Made by a program: the position numbers and the translations under genes | The notes under the pieces: generated by a model | What the model was told of the DNA's origin: nothing | What the model saw: only the letters and a program-made list of their open reading frames with translations | Databases searched by the model: none | Shown here: positions 24,008 through 36,470 of the stretch, piece by piece | How positions within the stretch are numbered: position 1 is the stretch's first letter | Layout of the letters: each line of letters begins with the position of its first letter | From: Avena insularis | Lineage: Eukaryota > Streptophyta > Magnoliopsida > Poales > Poaceae | Assembly: GCA_023614405.1 (NCBI GenBank) | Contig: CM042684.1 | Location: 202,188,941-202,252,940, forward strand | Length of the DNA stretch: 64,000 bases | Direction of reading: 5' to 3'

Positions 24008-27000
24008 TGTCAACATCCAGATTTTTAATCCCAGATGCCTGTTATGCCATACCTCGCAATCCCAGGATTACCATTTTTGCGAGACATAACAAATTGGATA
24101 TCATAGTACATCATCCATTACAAACCATAAATAAGGTCTTATACAAATAAGGATCTCATGATACAGTCTTAATACAACAAGCAGCGGAATAAATAATAAG
24201 CGTAGCGGTGGGGTCCATCTTCAGGGGCACAGGCAATGCTGACGATGGAAGATAGTCCTAGTTATGAAAGCCGTCCTGCTGTCCTTCATCTTGGTAGTCT
24301 CCTTCATAGTCTGGCCATAGGAATAGCCAGGGACAAAAGCCATGAGTACTCTTTAAGTACTCGCAAACTACCACTAACAAGGAGTGTAGTTCTAGTGTAA
24401 ATTCTAACTCTAAGTTTAACTATAAGGTTTAGTTTGAAACCTAAGCTGAGTTCTGAAACAAAGAAAGATAAAACAAGGTTCTAGAATTACTTAAGTTCGG
24501 AAGCTAGTGTCATAGTCGCAACCCTATTGTGGTCAAGTCAATATTCATCATTCATTTCATAAGTCATTTTGAAAATATCTGACAACAAGCATGTAAGCCA
24601 CTCAACTGTCCATAATCATGACGACTATTCGAATAGTTTGACACTCTGCAGAGGTGGTACACTTTCACCACAAGATTCGATATATCTATTAGGGATAACC
24701 TTGAATCATCATACCTAGTATGCAGATAATCAAACATAACATTTCCTTTACACACCCTAGTATAAGCACTTCTCCTTTGAGCATGGCCTCCCAACCATAA
24801 CCATCTGTCATCTAGGGCACAACATAGGTGGAAAACATTGAGAGGTAGCCTCAGCTCAAACCTCTACCGCGAGGGAACTAATACTAATGCGTATAAACTT
24901 CCGGCTAAGCCTTACCCAATTCAGGTATTGTGGTTGTATGGTAAAAATTGGAAAGGTATCGCATCCGAATCCAACCATCAGTTTTCGTAAAAGGGCTAAG
25001 GCTCATGCCTCAACATTTTCATCATCATAAACCATTTTTGTTTCTCAACACATGTCAAAACATCTCAATAGAATGACTCAGCATTTCAAGGTTTTCATAA
25101 TTCATTTTCACCAAGTATTCCCATCTAAGTGAATCAAGTTTTGATTTTTGTTCTAACTACTAAGTTAAGAGTGTTCACTAATGTAGAATGCTAATGTCAA
25201 TCTCATGCCATAGAATGACATCTAAGGTTATCTAGATAGGTCAAGTTTTATACTCTTTATGCTACCTTTAAAACAAGTAAAGGACTTTAATAAAGTAAAG
25301 GAAAGTAAAGCTTGGAATTAAATCTTGGAATAGGTATAAGACAAAGTGGTATAACCAAAGCATGCCTAATGCCTTTGCTTAGGTTATCTAGCTTGCAAGG
25401 GTTAGCTTGCATTGTTTATGATGGCTTGCTTAGTACTAGCTTGATAACAATAGCTTGCCTTGGGTAGTGCAGTGGTTGAAGTTTTCTTCCTCCTCCTCTT
25501 GGTAGAACTCCTCCTCCTCGTAAGCTTGGTCGGTACTATCATCTATAAATACATATGGGGTACACAATCACCAAACAATACTTAACTAGTATACATAGCA
25601 GTCTAAGGCACACATTTGATGATTTAATATCATCACAAGGATCACAAGGTTTAATGAAAATAGTTTGATTTATTTTATTTGGGAAAGGTACTTTCTACTC
25701 ATTGAAATTAACTAAGATTTAATATAATGTGGACACATGTCATCACCACATATTCTAACATATAGGAATGTGATTTAAGGGTTGGATCACATTTTTACAA
25801 GTTCAAGTTTAATAATTAATGAGTTAAAGTGACTAGAAATGCCTATATAGCATTATTTTGGTACTATTCCAAAGTCACTGCATGTAAACCTTAGTATTGT
25901 TACATATTCAGATAGGTATGGTTAAATCTGATTTTTGAGAGTTGGAATCAACTCAAAATCTATTATGGTTGATTTTATAAAAATGTTTGAATGTGCAAAT
26001 GCTTCTGTTTTGTTATTTTTACTAGGAGATATCTCTAACTCTAAATGAATTAAATCCAACGGGCGTGGATAGATCTTTTCAGTAGCCTTCTAACAAAATT
26101 GGAATCACTCAATTTGGATTTGTAAAACTCTCTGAATTGATTTTTAAACTAAGGGACAAAATTTATTTTAAACCTAAATAGAAAAATCTATATTTGAATT
26201 AACTGGGTCGCGCGGGAAAGGAAATGGGTCGGCCTAGTGGCGGTCCGCGGCACAGAAGGCGGCTGAATGTTGGTCCTGCTTGTCAGCGAGAATTAAAACC
26301 CGAAACGGTATCTAGCGATCTGGACGCTACGATTAGAACCTAGATCAACAGTCCACAGTCGTTGTCGACAACGGACTCGTCGCCGACGAGACCGAACCCT
26401 AAACGGCCAGTGGGGGTCTACTGGGGAAGTACCAGGACTCCAGCTAGTGCGGCGAGGCGGGCAAACAAACTGGACGGCGACAATGGTTCTCCTGGTACTG
26501 GCAGCAGCTCGGGGGATGGCCTGGATCAACAACGCCCTTATCCTCCTTCCGCGGCAGACTCCGGTGAAATTCCGGCGCTACGAGCTACGGCTTGCTCCGC
26601 TGGGGCTCTGGGAGTGTTCTGAGGGGGGAGTGGATGAGAGTGGTGTGAGGAATTCGTGCTGGGGATGGCTCCTTATATAGGATCGACGAGGGGACCGAGG
26701 GGGCGACAACGAGCTCGTCGGTGACGATGATACAGGGCGCTATCAACATGGGCGGCGTAGGCGGACGGTGGCTTGCCTCCTGGGGGTGCTCTACGGCTTA
26801 GTGGTGCGGCTTGGGGCGGTGGCAGGTGGCCGGGAGCGTTGCGCGCTCTAGGAGACAGAGGCGGTGCTCGACACGGTGCTCGGCGACTGTGGGTAGCGTG
26901 GCGGTGCACGACCATGTCTGGCGGGTTGCTGGGGTCGAGGCGGGATCTGTGGCGTGCTGGCGGTGAGGGCGCTCTGGCGCGCTATGGTTGCGCGCAGAGA

Positions 27001-27904
27001 GAAAGGGCGGCGAGGCTGGGGAGTGGTCCAGGGGTTAGCAGTGGCCGTGGGGTGGACTGTGGGCGGTGGTGAGGTCACGCCGTGCTTCCTGGAGTGGCGG
27101 AGAGGGGCTGGTGGTCTGCCGTGGCGTTGGCAAGGTTGGCCGGCGAGCATGGCGTCGGGGCGGCATGGCACTGGTACCAGGGGCTAGAGATAGGGTTGGT
27201 TTTGGTCTGGTTGGACTTGGGGGAGACAAGGGTGATCAATGCACACCAAATGGATCGACAAGATTTGATAAAAAACAGTGATAGTTAGGCTAATTTGATT
27301 CTGTCTGCAACCTGTTCGATCAAATAGCCGCAAGAGAAAAATGTTTGAATTTTGGGCTGATTTTTGGTGGATTGTTGTATCTTATGCTTGAGCTTCTAGG
27401 TGTTCTTGGGTTTTGAAAGTGGAGTTCATTTGAGTGGTTTTTGAATAAGTGTGATTATACATATGAACTACATTCAAATTTCAATTGTCATTTAAATTTA
27501 GTGTTTGAAAGTTTTTGGGGTGAAACAAAGTGGGCCTTGGTACATCACTACTTGTACTAGCAAGGGGTGCAAAGAACCACAATTGTTTCTGTTAAGATTT
27601 GAGTTCTAGGAATAGCCAAAGTAGGCTAGGTGATTAAAATGGCAGAAATGACCATTTGCTTATTTTATTCTTTTTGATTTGTTTTTCTTTGGGATTTGTT
27701 TGGGAATGATCTAGATGATGTTTAATTCACCTTACAATTATTTTACAACCAATGGATCACTCAAACATGGCAATTCAAAATAACTCCTATTTAAATGCAC
27801 ACACATATGAATGCTTAATCATTTTAAATGGAAAAGTTTTTGTTAACCCTAAATTGGGTAGATTTGATCTTGATTAACCTTCGATTAAGTTTTGGGATGT
27901 TACA
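24008..27904 (-). repeat. 5' LTR of A1
   Basis: Edges TGTCAACATCC and GGGATGTTACA on the plus strand. Pairs with 14570-18488. A minus-strand TATATAAGG box lies at 26671-26679 in the same relative place as in the other two A LTRs and is the likely promoter of the element. Confidence 0.94.
26671..26679 (-). promoter_or_regulatory. Probable TATA box in the A1 5' LTR
   Basis: TATATAAGG on the minus strand. The same box at the same LTR position appears at 17250-17258 and, as TATATAAG, at 42049-42056. Conservation of position in three copies supports a promoter role; no transcription start can be read from the sequence. Confidence 0.55.
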
Positions 27905-28975
27905 AAAGCTGCGGGGCCTGCCGGCAGTGAGTGCTCTTGGAGGTAGCCAGATCGACAGCGAGAAAAATATATGTCGGATGTAAGTTCAGCACTAGAAGCT
28001 CGGCAGCCCGCGGCAACCCCACTTGCGAACCATGGCTGCGGGATGTTGGGGGATGCGCCCCCGGTGGAAAGGAGGATGTGGGGAAGGTCGGGGAGAAGAA
28101 GTGGGGCGTGGCCTCCTGGCAGTGGTGCAGGGAGAAGAAGTGGGGCATGGCCTCCTGCAGGTGGTGCAGGGAGAAGAAGGAGCATGGCCTCCCGTTGACG
28201 TGACAGGTAGAACGAGGGTGCAGTGTCCCTGTGGCGGCGGCATGGCGAGCATGTGGCAGGCGGCGGCAAGACAAACACGTGGACGGTTGCGGGAGCTCCG
28301 CTTGAACAGGGAAGAAGGTGGGGAAGTTAGGCACTGGGCGTGCTCACCTGAGCTATATACCTCAGGTAGCCAGGCTAGCTATGTCCGGCTATGCAGCTTG
28401 CGGTGGCTACATAAATTGATGGCACAAAATTAAGTTATAATTGATTTTTCATGCGAAAATATCCTTACAAATTGGTTTTTTTAATGCGGGTACGAATTAT
28501 GATTTTGATGTACATAAAAAATGAACACCATAAACTGAAATGTATTCCGTGTGAAGAAGATATTCTTATACTCGATACCTATATCTACCAATCGCAAGGC
28601 ATCAAATTGGACAGAAGTGATTAACACAGTAAAGAAGGATACATCGGAAGTGTAGAACTACCTAGGCATCCTGTAAAAAAAATTGACATTCACGTTGATG
28701 GCCTCGGCCAATTTGTTCATCTCGCTGCCATTATCTATGACCAGTAATCAAGAAAAACCAAATCTATTATAGGAATTATTATTATTTCGTCAGTTTTGTA
28801 GTTATAAGGGACTAATAAAATAGCTATATAAGTTGACATATAAAGGTTGGACAAGGAGGGAGATGTTTAGCGCTAAAATGAGACCACTTTAAATTCACGA
28901 GTGATGTGGCGAGGAGGAAGAATATGTTGAGAAATTTCCAATCAATTCGTAGCAATGCACGGGCATTTTTGATAG
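27905..28975 (+). other. Helitron right part
   Basis: Begins with the right AAAGC target copy of A1. Bases 28085-28195 hold three imperfect copies of a unit of about 40 bp (GGTGCAGGGAGAAGAAG). Bases 27910-28430 are GC-rich with open frames on both strands and no recognised protein. Bases 28430-28940 are AT-rich without features. The Helitron 3' stem-loop and terminus occupy 28951-28975. Confidence 0.55.
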
Positions 28976-31900
28976 TTCATATAAAGAGGAAAACCTTTCT
29001 AGCTAATATAGATACCCGATCTATCTAAACCTATTTTCCTCTCTCACACATATATGACCACCATCTACCCTAATCCCCATCTAGCTCTACTTGTTTTTAT
29101 TTTCAACCGTGGCCATGCTCATGGCTACCAAGCCTCCACATCACCCTTGCCCTCCCTTTCTTTCGTGTTTCACAAGTTGATCGCCACCACCTCTCCCTCC
29201 TGGTCCCCTTCTCCCTCTCTCTTGAGCAGCTATGGGACAAGAGAAGTAAGAGAGGACAGAAGAGAAACCCACACCCGAACCCTCTCCCTCTCACCTTTTG
29301 GCAAGCCAGCAAACCCTCATGTGCCAACCCTGTCCTCCCTCATCTAACCCTCCTCCATGCCCCAGGCCAGATCGGGATCCCTAGGCTCCTTCTCCGCCTT
29401 CTTCCATCCTTTTTACCACGTTCTCCTGACCTAGCAAACCTAGATCGGCCAGATCTTCTTCCTGACGAGCTACAGCGCCCCAAGTCTAACAAGAACTGCT
29501 AGATGCTTCCTCCACGTCCTCTTCACCCCCCTATACACACCACCATCACCGGAGCACGCCGGATCTGTTGTAGGAGCCGGATCCTGGCGTGCACCGGGAG
29601 AGACTCACCGCGAGCCCGCCAACGACCACCTTCGCATCGAGCTCATTCGCCTACACCGACCCCTTCCCGGTGAGCCCCTTGACACCCTAGACATGTACTC
29701 CCTCGACCTAATGCCCTGTGCCACCGCCGCCATGCGTCAAGCGCTCTGTGCGCGCCACCGCGAGCACCGGAAACCCCGATCTGCACCCTGTCTTCCTCAG
29801 GTCCTAGTCGTTGCCACGGTTCACCTCCTCTCAAGTGCCCTGAACCAATATTGTTGGCACAAGTACCAGCTACGCACCAGTTCAAACCGCACACAAATTC
29901 GGCAACCACAGCCCTCAGAATCATCCTCGCAAGATCGATAGATAACATTGTAAAATCTGATAGAGTTCGACAGTTTTGACCGTAGAAACACCGTCATTTT
30001 GTCCAAGGTTACCAAACGCTACAACCCTCCAACGGAGAAACCCCAAACAGAGAAGTTGTAGATATATTGACCTCCTCCATCTTTCGTTTTTATACCATCT
30101 TCGAATTCGCAGTACATTTGTCGCCATCATCCTCTGAAGTCAGCCCTTGTCACTGCAAAATGTTCCAGATTCAGTTTTGACGTTTTCTTCTCTGAATCTC
30201 GTTGATTTCCGGCACGTACAGGCCTCCTTTGGGAAAACTTTGTACACGATAGTTGTAGAGAAAAGTGAGATCTTGAACTTTTGTTTTTACACCTATATCA
30301 AATTTGGATTCGTTTTGTCTAGATCCTCCTTGCAGGTTGCGGTCCAGTTCTTAAAACCAAGATTCAGTTTCGTCAGATTTTAGCAACCTCCCAGATGGTT
30401 TTGCAAAACAACCGCTCCATTGTTTTTAAATATCAACCCGCTGTCCCTCCACTTCGCCTTGTGACCCCCACAAGCCCTGCGTCGTTAGTGACCTGGCCCG
30501 CATATCATGGGCTGTGGGTAGCCAACCTCCTAGTAACAAAAGTTTGGCCTTTTTTTCTGAATTCAAACAAAAACCTAATAAGAAATAAGTATGAAATAAT
30601 TAATAACTTTTGAATAATTTGGAATTTTAATAAATGCATAATATGAATTATGCTCTATTTAGGAATGAGAATTCCATTGTATATGCTCTATTTAGGAATG
30701 ACCCCATTTGACCAAAATTGAATTTAATATTGTTTTAAATCTATAATTCTAAATAATATGTATAATATATATTTTTGAATCAAAAAAACATGAGGATTAT
30801 GAATATGTCATCTAAAATAATTTTTGAGAAATTAAAATTTTGAAATTATTTAAATACTTTTTCTTAATAAATCTATAACTTTAATTCCGTAATTCCATAT
30901 TTTATAAATAATATGTCTAAATCTATAACTTTAATAAATCTATATGTTTAATTCCGTTCTGATTATGCATTTCATGATATGAATTGAAACATGCATCATA
31001 TAAATTCTTAAAAACCTGAATGGTTTATGGGAGTAAAATATGAACAATTAATAAAAATGCTTATTTCTTGTTCTCACACCTCACCCATGCCATGCTATGT
31101 TATACCAAGCAATTGTGCATCATTCCATCATGGCATAGCTTGTTTGCTTGATGCATATGAATTATATGATTGTGCAATATATTTATTTTGGTGCTTGTGT
31201 GTTTGGATTTTATCTAGATAGACACTGAGCAAGGAGAATACCAGGAGCCTCAAGAGTATTATCCGGATCCTTCTTATTCGGAAAACAAACTGCCAGGCAA
31301 GAAATTCCCCATGCTTCCATACATATAGTATCTATGCTTCTATCTTTCTCTTGCATCATTGAGTCGTGATTGCATTAAATTGAATCACAAGTATTGCATA
31401 GCCTTTAATTTTAAAACCCACCGAAGGTTGTATCTTAATCTCATTAGCCATTACTACAGGAGTTGTTTGAGCCATGTGAGTCGTAGAATTGCATGTGCAG
31501 GATTTGTGCATGTCTTTGGATAACGAGGTACCTAAACAACTTAATCTGAGTAGTAAAGAGAGAACTAATGAAAGAGGCACCGATGAGCATTATCTGCTAT
31601 TTGGTTCTTTAAGCTCACTTGTGACCCGTAGGACCTCGAGTACTTGATTCATGTTCCTTGACTATTTGCACTATCCACATACAGGAGACCCTATGGATCC
31701 CCCTTTGCTTGAGCTTGATTCACACTTCATTTCTTGGGGGCCACAAAGTAGTTTGGGGATTTATTACTATCTTGTACTTATGCCATGCTTTACTACTTTA
31801 TTTACGATTGTGCGTGGAGCACCTGTAATGCGGAGTGTTTTCGCGGTATTGACAAGCCCAGTCACACTTTCGGAATTCTAGTAGTTTACAGCCATTGACG

Positions 31901-33047
31901 TAAACACTGGGTCCCTCTTGGAGCCGGCCAACTTTGTTGCGGGTAGCTTACTGGGGTGGCCCCCTGAAATAATTTATGAATCATGTGAATGCATTATTGT
32001 GAGGCTTCATTGCGTTTTATTTGGTTTTTGCCGAGGTTGATCGTGTGTGTGTTACTATTCATGCACCCCTGCAGGGTAAATCTCTCTGAAAGCCACATCC
32101 GCAGTTATGGACGACTTGGAGCACAATTTATCGATCATAGAGAAGCATTACTAAAGTGCCACCTTTAATTTGACTAAGACATGACTAGTAAATAGCGCAA
32201 CACGCATGGAATGGATAATAAATTGCCAACAGATGGGATGTTCTTTTGCCTTCTCGTCGGTAAGCGAGAAGGAGGGCTAGCAAGGTTTATTCATGTTTCT
32301 TATGTAACTGTTATTATTAATTAACGAGCGTTCGTCCATCTCTGGTTGGGCAGGTGTGTAGCGTGTCTCTATAAAACTTTGTAGATACTATCTTTCACTG
32401 CAATTGTGTCACCCCTAGGTTGTTCTCTTTAGAAGCATTAAGACTTGATGAGTACCCCTATGGTCTCACACGATAAATATTTGGTTCTGATGGACAGGTA
32501 TACTCACAGGAAGGCTACTGGGTCGAAGATACTAATGATGGTGGCAACAACTGTTAGGTGTAGAGATTCCGGGGATGGAGACCTGTGAGATCAGTGGGCG
32601 GGATGTGCTTAGTTCTGTGGCATCTTATGCCGATTTGCTTCTTATCCGTACTCGGATCTTGTATTCCGCTTCCGCTTGATACTCTATTGCGTGATGTATG
32701 AGGAGATATCCTAAACTATTATATCTATCTAGGATATTTGTATCTTACCGTGTGGTGTTGAATATTTTTGTTTCTATTGTTTCTAGATGGTGTAACTCTG
32801 ATGTCTATTGTAAGTCATAGGCATACATAATCATTTGTGTATGTCATGGTCGCATTACTGGTCGTTTACGTTGCTCGCTCTTGTCCCGATGTTATTGAAA
32901 GTGGATAGGGTGGTCGGCCGGTACCGTGCCCTGCTCCGGTTCGATGGGCCTACACGTGGGTGGTCTTGGGCCTCCGCGGTAGAATCCCTTATCAACTTTT
33001 GGGTTCATCTAGGCTCGTGCTTAGAGCGTAATCTCCGAGGTATTACA
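28976..33047 (+). repeat. 3' LTR of B1, second segment
   Basis: Continues the LTR interrupted at 12649. Landmarks shared with the B2 LTRs (reverse complement) include GGCCAACTTTGTTGC near 31930, TGGGGTGGCCCCCTGAAAT near 31955 and GGGCCTCCGCGGTAGAATCC near 32970. It ends TATTACA at 33047. With the first segment the LTR is about 5.1 kb, against 4.7 kb in B2. Confidence 0.87.
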
Positions 33048-33890
33048 GTTGACCCCTTCCTCCTTGCTCGCGTCCTAGAGGTGTCGTCGTCAATTCCCTT
33101 TCCCCTCGAGCCCAGCACCATCCCCACTGGCAGAGAGAACCCCACAACCGGCTTCGTCCCCTTGCTTTATCGCCATGTATCACCTTCCTGCACCACCGAC
33201 GTGTCCCTTCCTCCTCGACCAGGTTCCCTTCCACTACCGTTTCCTAGGTGCCTCCAGCCGTGATGCCACCTAGCCTCGACTTCACGCACCTGGAGCCGCA
33301 CCACCGCCATGCTCCTACCTCTTCCTCGGTGCTGCATGCCACCAACGCATAGCACCCCCTATGCGGATTCCCTTCCTGCGCGACCTGACTGCCCCTTGCT
33401 ATCTTCGGCCACCCTGCGAGCCTTCCCCCCCACCGCCAGACCCAGCACCCTCGAGCTCTCCACCGCGGCCTCACCTCTGTGCACGGGTCTGCCTACTATC
33501 TCGTAATTGATGCCTGGGCGTCTCCGGCCATGTATCCAATCGCCACCCTCGCTTTGCCCGTCCTCATGCCCCGCACGGATCCAGGCACCGATGTTTCCTC
33601 CCGTAGCCACTCCGGCAGGTGGGTCTCTACAGTTTTGTCGCCCTACTGGCCATGGTGTCAAGGATCGGTCCCTCCATGTCTTGGACTAGGTCGTCCTTTG
33701 CTTCCCATGTTGATATGGCGCTAGGAGGGATACATGAGATCATCACGTCGATCGTGGGTAGATGGAACCACCAATTGACATGCCAGGGTCCTACTGCATC
33801 CAAATCCGTGGCTGCATATGACCTACTTCCTAAGTAGGTGCTCTCATTTGTTCTTCAGTCCGGAGGTGTTTTGTGCTATTGAGGTGCTGC
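33048..33890. other. GC-rich unassigned sequence flanking B1
   Basis: Open frames exist on both strands but none shows a family motif. It may be part of an older LTR. I see no defined element edge. Confidence 0.3.
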
Positions 33891-34642
33891 CCTATGTACC
33901 CACAATATTGGAATAGTTTTCCTTGTTTATAGCCGTGATATTAAACGACACTCCAATATCTGCCCCGATGGTGTGGTGGTGCTGTGTGGATGAAGGCCAT
34001 GTGAAGTTGGCATGATGCCACTTGAAGAGTACAAAATCCCACGAAAATCTCTGATCCTGCCGGACTATTGGCACTAGGGGTACCCTATCCCGCTGAGTCG
34101 CCAGGCCGACCGGATGCACCCTCCCGAGGAGTATGATCCTCAAGAGGAGAAACGAAGTCAAGAGCCTCGGCAAGCATCTAGACTGGCCTCGCCATGGGAT
34201 GGAAGCCTCCCGTAGAGGCCTCAAGAGGGGACACGTCCTTAGCCACGAGCATGTCCTACAAGATGATGCACCAACTGTCTGTCTAAGAGACGACCGGTCT
34301 ACCCCGAGAAAGCGAAGCACGCCCTGCTCCCCCTACTCATGACATAGCCATTTCGGTGCAAGGAGACTAGGGTGACGATGCAAAGAAGAAGGACGGACAT
34401 CCCCTACTCCGACACTGCAGCTGGCTGGCTAGCGGCTGCATGAAGACAAGGTGGATCAGATTCCTTTTGGTGAGAATGTGGTAGCCCTTCCCGCCCATAG
34501 ATTAGGGGAAGAGGCCCGAAGTCGCCCTATATAAGGAGCCCTTATCCTACCTTAGAGATGGTTATCCCTTGAGATCTAAAACCCTAGAATTTCATGCTCC
34601 ATTGTACCCTCTTGTAGCACACGAGAAATACAACAAAGCACG
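33891..34642 (+). repeat. LTR-like fragment with TATA box (Tat-type Gypsy style)
   Basis: The region ends with CCTATATAAGGAGCCC (TATA at 34528-34536), AAACCCTAG, and a stretch with TTGTACCCTC and AGAAATACAACAAAGCA. This resembles the promoter and R-U5 part of LTRs of Tat/Athila-type grass Gypsy elements. It is cut at 34643 by a CACTA-type terminus. No coding part, primer site or second LTR is present, so the assignment is tentative. Confidence 0.4.
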
Positions 34643-34655
34643 CACTACAAGAAAA
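34643..34655 (+). mobile_element. CACTA-type DNA transposon terminus
   Basis: CACTACAAGAAAA is the standard terminal inverted repeat start of plant CACTA (En/Spm-like) elements. GC-rich subterminal DNA and a tandem array follow directly, as usual for the group. I found no matching TTTTCTTGTAGTG end before 40880 and no transposase frame, so this is a fragment or its other end has been lost. Confidence 0.6.
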
Positions 34656-34916
34656 GTTTCCTTTCGCAATGACTTCGCCCGACGGTCGTCGTGGAAGACG
34701 CCTCTTCCGCGACGAAATTTTTGGTTCGGCCGAGGCCGTTGGAAAACTTTTTTTCGGTTTCGCGGCCCTCTACTACGACGGATCTGGTAAAAACATGGAG
34801 GAAGCTCGGCTGGCGCATGGCAGAAGTAAGATTTTCGTTTCCTCACGCGATGTTGACTCGCCGAAGTCTTTTGAGGTGTGTGGGTCCCGGACGTCAGTGT
34901 CTCTAGTGGACCATAC

Positions 34917-35775
34917 TTTTCGGTCGCGCCTCCCTGATTTGAACTTGATAACGTTGCTTGAGGCGTCTATCGTTTAGTCAGGCTGCTAGGTCCCACATGT
35001 CAGCCTCTCATTAGAAGGATCATGTATGTGATGGAATTTTTTTCCTTCGCTCGCGCTACCCTGTTCTGAAGTTGATAATGCTGCTCAATGCATCTACCGT
35101 CTAATTAACCTCCTGGGACCCACATGTCATCCTCTCATTAGAAGAAACGTCTGTATGATGGAATTTTTTCCTTCGCTGGTGCTATCCTGTTTCGAGTTGA
35201 TAGCGTTGCTCGACGCATGTACCGTTTAACCAACCTCTTGAGCCCCACATGTCATCATCTCATTAGAAGAAACATGTGTATGATGGAATTTTTTTCCTTT
35301 GCTTGCGCTACCCTGTTCCAAACTTGATAGCGTTGTTCGATGCATCTACCGTTTAGTCACGATGCTGGGCCCCACATGTCATCCTCTCATTAGAAGAAAC
35401 GTGTGTATAATGGATTTTTTACCCTCTGTAGCGCCTTTGTATTCCGAACTTGATAGCTTTGCTCGCTGCATCAGCCGTTTATTCAGACTAGTGGGTCCCT
35501 TATGTCATCCTCACATTAGAAAAATCGGGGGTATGATGCAATTTTTTTTTCTCTAGTGCTACCCTGTTCCAAACTAGATAGTGTTGCTCGACGAATCTGT
35601 CGTTTGCTCACGTTGCTATGTCCCCCATTTCAGCCTCTCATTAAAAGAAACGTGTACATGCTAAACTTTTTTCTAGGTCGCGCCTCCCTGTTTCGAACTG
35701 GCTACATTGCTCGATGCAGTATCTATATTAGGTCGTGCTGCTGGGTCCCACATATCAGCCTCTATAAATGAAACA
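34917..35775 (+). repeat. Tandem array, about 126-bp unit, CACTA subterminal style
   Basis: Seven spaced copies of a unit containing GGTCCCACATGTCAGCCTCTC, ATTAGAAGAAACGTGTGTATGATGGA and TCGAACTTGATAGCGTTGCTCG. The CACATGTCA core recurs at about 34994, 35121, 35246, 35373, 35499, 35624 and 35749, a period of 125-127 bp. Copies differ by several bases, so the array is not recent. Such arrays are typical of CACTA subterminal regions, where they can bind transposase. Confidence 0.85.
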
Positions 35776-36470
35776 TGCATATGGTGGACTTTTTTTGGAC
35801 ATGTCCGCTATTTTGACCTTGGCAACTTGCTAGGTCCCAGATGTCAACCACCTCTGTGCAGGAAATGTGTCTATGCTGGGTCCCAGCTGATAGCCTCTAT
35901 TTGAAAGAAACGTTTGTATGTTGGACTATTTTTTAAGGTCCCAGATGTCAGCCTCAGAGTACAAAAAATGCTCATACATGCCGAATTAAAAAGATTATAG
36001 GCTAACTCAGGGTAGATGCCCTATTTGTCATGGCTCACTCTTAAATTGAATAGGCTATGATCGGTGGCCACAAGACCATGAAAAGGCCGAATTAGAAGGT
36101 ATTGCGCTATGCTTGGGGCTGATAGGCTAATTTCATGGGCTATGTTTGGGCCTACTGGGTCCGACATGTCAGCTTCTCTATAAGTGCAACATGTGTATGA
36201 TGGACATTTTTTCGGCCGCGTCCGCTGTTTTCACCATGGTAGCCATGTATGGTCTTACTGCTGGGGCCCTTATGTCAACCTCTCTAGCATGTTCTGGCTT
36301 GTGGGTCCCTGATGTAGCCTTGCGTGTTCTGTCTAGTGGGTCCCTAATGCGAGCCTCTCTGTACAAGTATTTAAACTTTTGTTTCGAGCCCAACCTCGAA
36401 ACAAACTCAAGGGACACTGCATGCTGGTAGGTCCGTGATGTCAGCCTCTCCGTAATGCGATATTGCTAGA
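35776..36470 (+). repeat. Degenerate continuation of the 126-bp repeat
   Basis: The core GGTCCC-GATGTCAGCCTCTC recurs at irregular spacing (about 35839, 35940, 36157, 36268, 36307, 36343 and 36430) with different sequence between copies. No gene. Confidence 0.6.

Larger units (their letters stand above)
14570..27904 (-). mobile_element. Gypsy-A copy A1, complete chromovirus-type LTR retrotransposon
   Basis: LTRs of 3919 and 3897 bp flank 5519 bp of internal DNA. Exact target duplications AAAGC lie at 14565-14569 and 27905-27909. The primer site is beside the right LTR and the polypurine tract beside the left, so it runs right to left. Order on the minus strand: extra ORF, gag with zinc knuckle, protease, reverse transcriptase, deleted RNase H, integrase, chromodomain-like tail, which is the Gypsy order and the Tekay/Del style. 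LTRs differ by about 5 percent over the first 320 bases by eye. It sits in the Helitron at 12650-28975. Gag and pol are broken. Confidence 0.95.
12650..28975 (+). mobile_element. Helitron with captured HSP90 fragment, split by Gypsy-A copy A1
   Basis: The left end TCTATACCTAATAATAAAGG is preceded by A, and the right end GATAG is followed by T, as expected for Helitron insertion between A and T without target duplication. Eight bases before the end lies a short stem-loop, ATGC-ACGG-GCAT, within the string GCAATGCACGGGCAT that is typical of grass Helitron 3' ends. The final bases are GATAG rather than the canonical CTRR, one change from CTAG. B1 LTR sequence lies on both sides. Removing A1 and one target copy leaves about 2.99 kb, too small for Rep/helicase, and none is seen, so it is non-autonomous. 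Confidence 0.8.
1..33047 (+). mobile_element. Gypsy-B copy B1 (old chromovirus-type LTR retrotransposon, left end outside window)
   Basis: The copy is recognised by its paired LTR ends (1-270 and 11594-33047), an initiator-Met primer site after the first LTR, a polypurine tract before the second, and similarity of every part to the complete copy B2 at 47408-61987 in the opposite orientation. It is split by a Copia element (2393-10752) and by a Helitron (12650-28975). Its remaining internal sequence is about 2.96 kb against about 5.36 kb in B2, so about 2.4 kb has been lost. By eye the overlapping LTR ends differ at roughly 13 percent of positions, which makes it the oldest datable LTR element here. 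The 5' target duplication lies outside the window; the 3' flank begins GTTGA at 33048. Confidence 0.88.

Noticed and set aside
27900..28433. 144-codon minus-strand and 136-codon plus-strand ORFs in the Helitron right part
   Set aside because: They run across a 40-bp tandem repeat and give low-complexity His/Pro or Gly-rich products.
29054..29347. 97-codon plus-strand ORF
   Set aside because: Lies within the B1 3' LTR and shows no domain.
34917..35775. CRISPR-like array
   Set aside because: Units are about 126 bp, adjoining and similar along their whole length, without unique spacers, and the genome is a plant.
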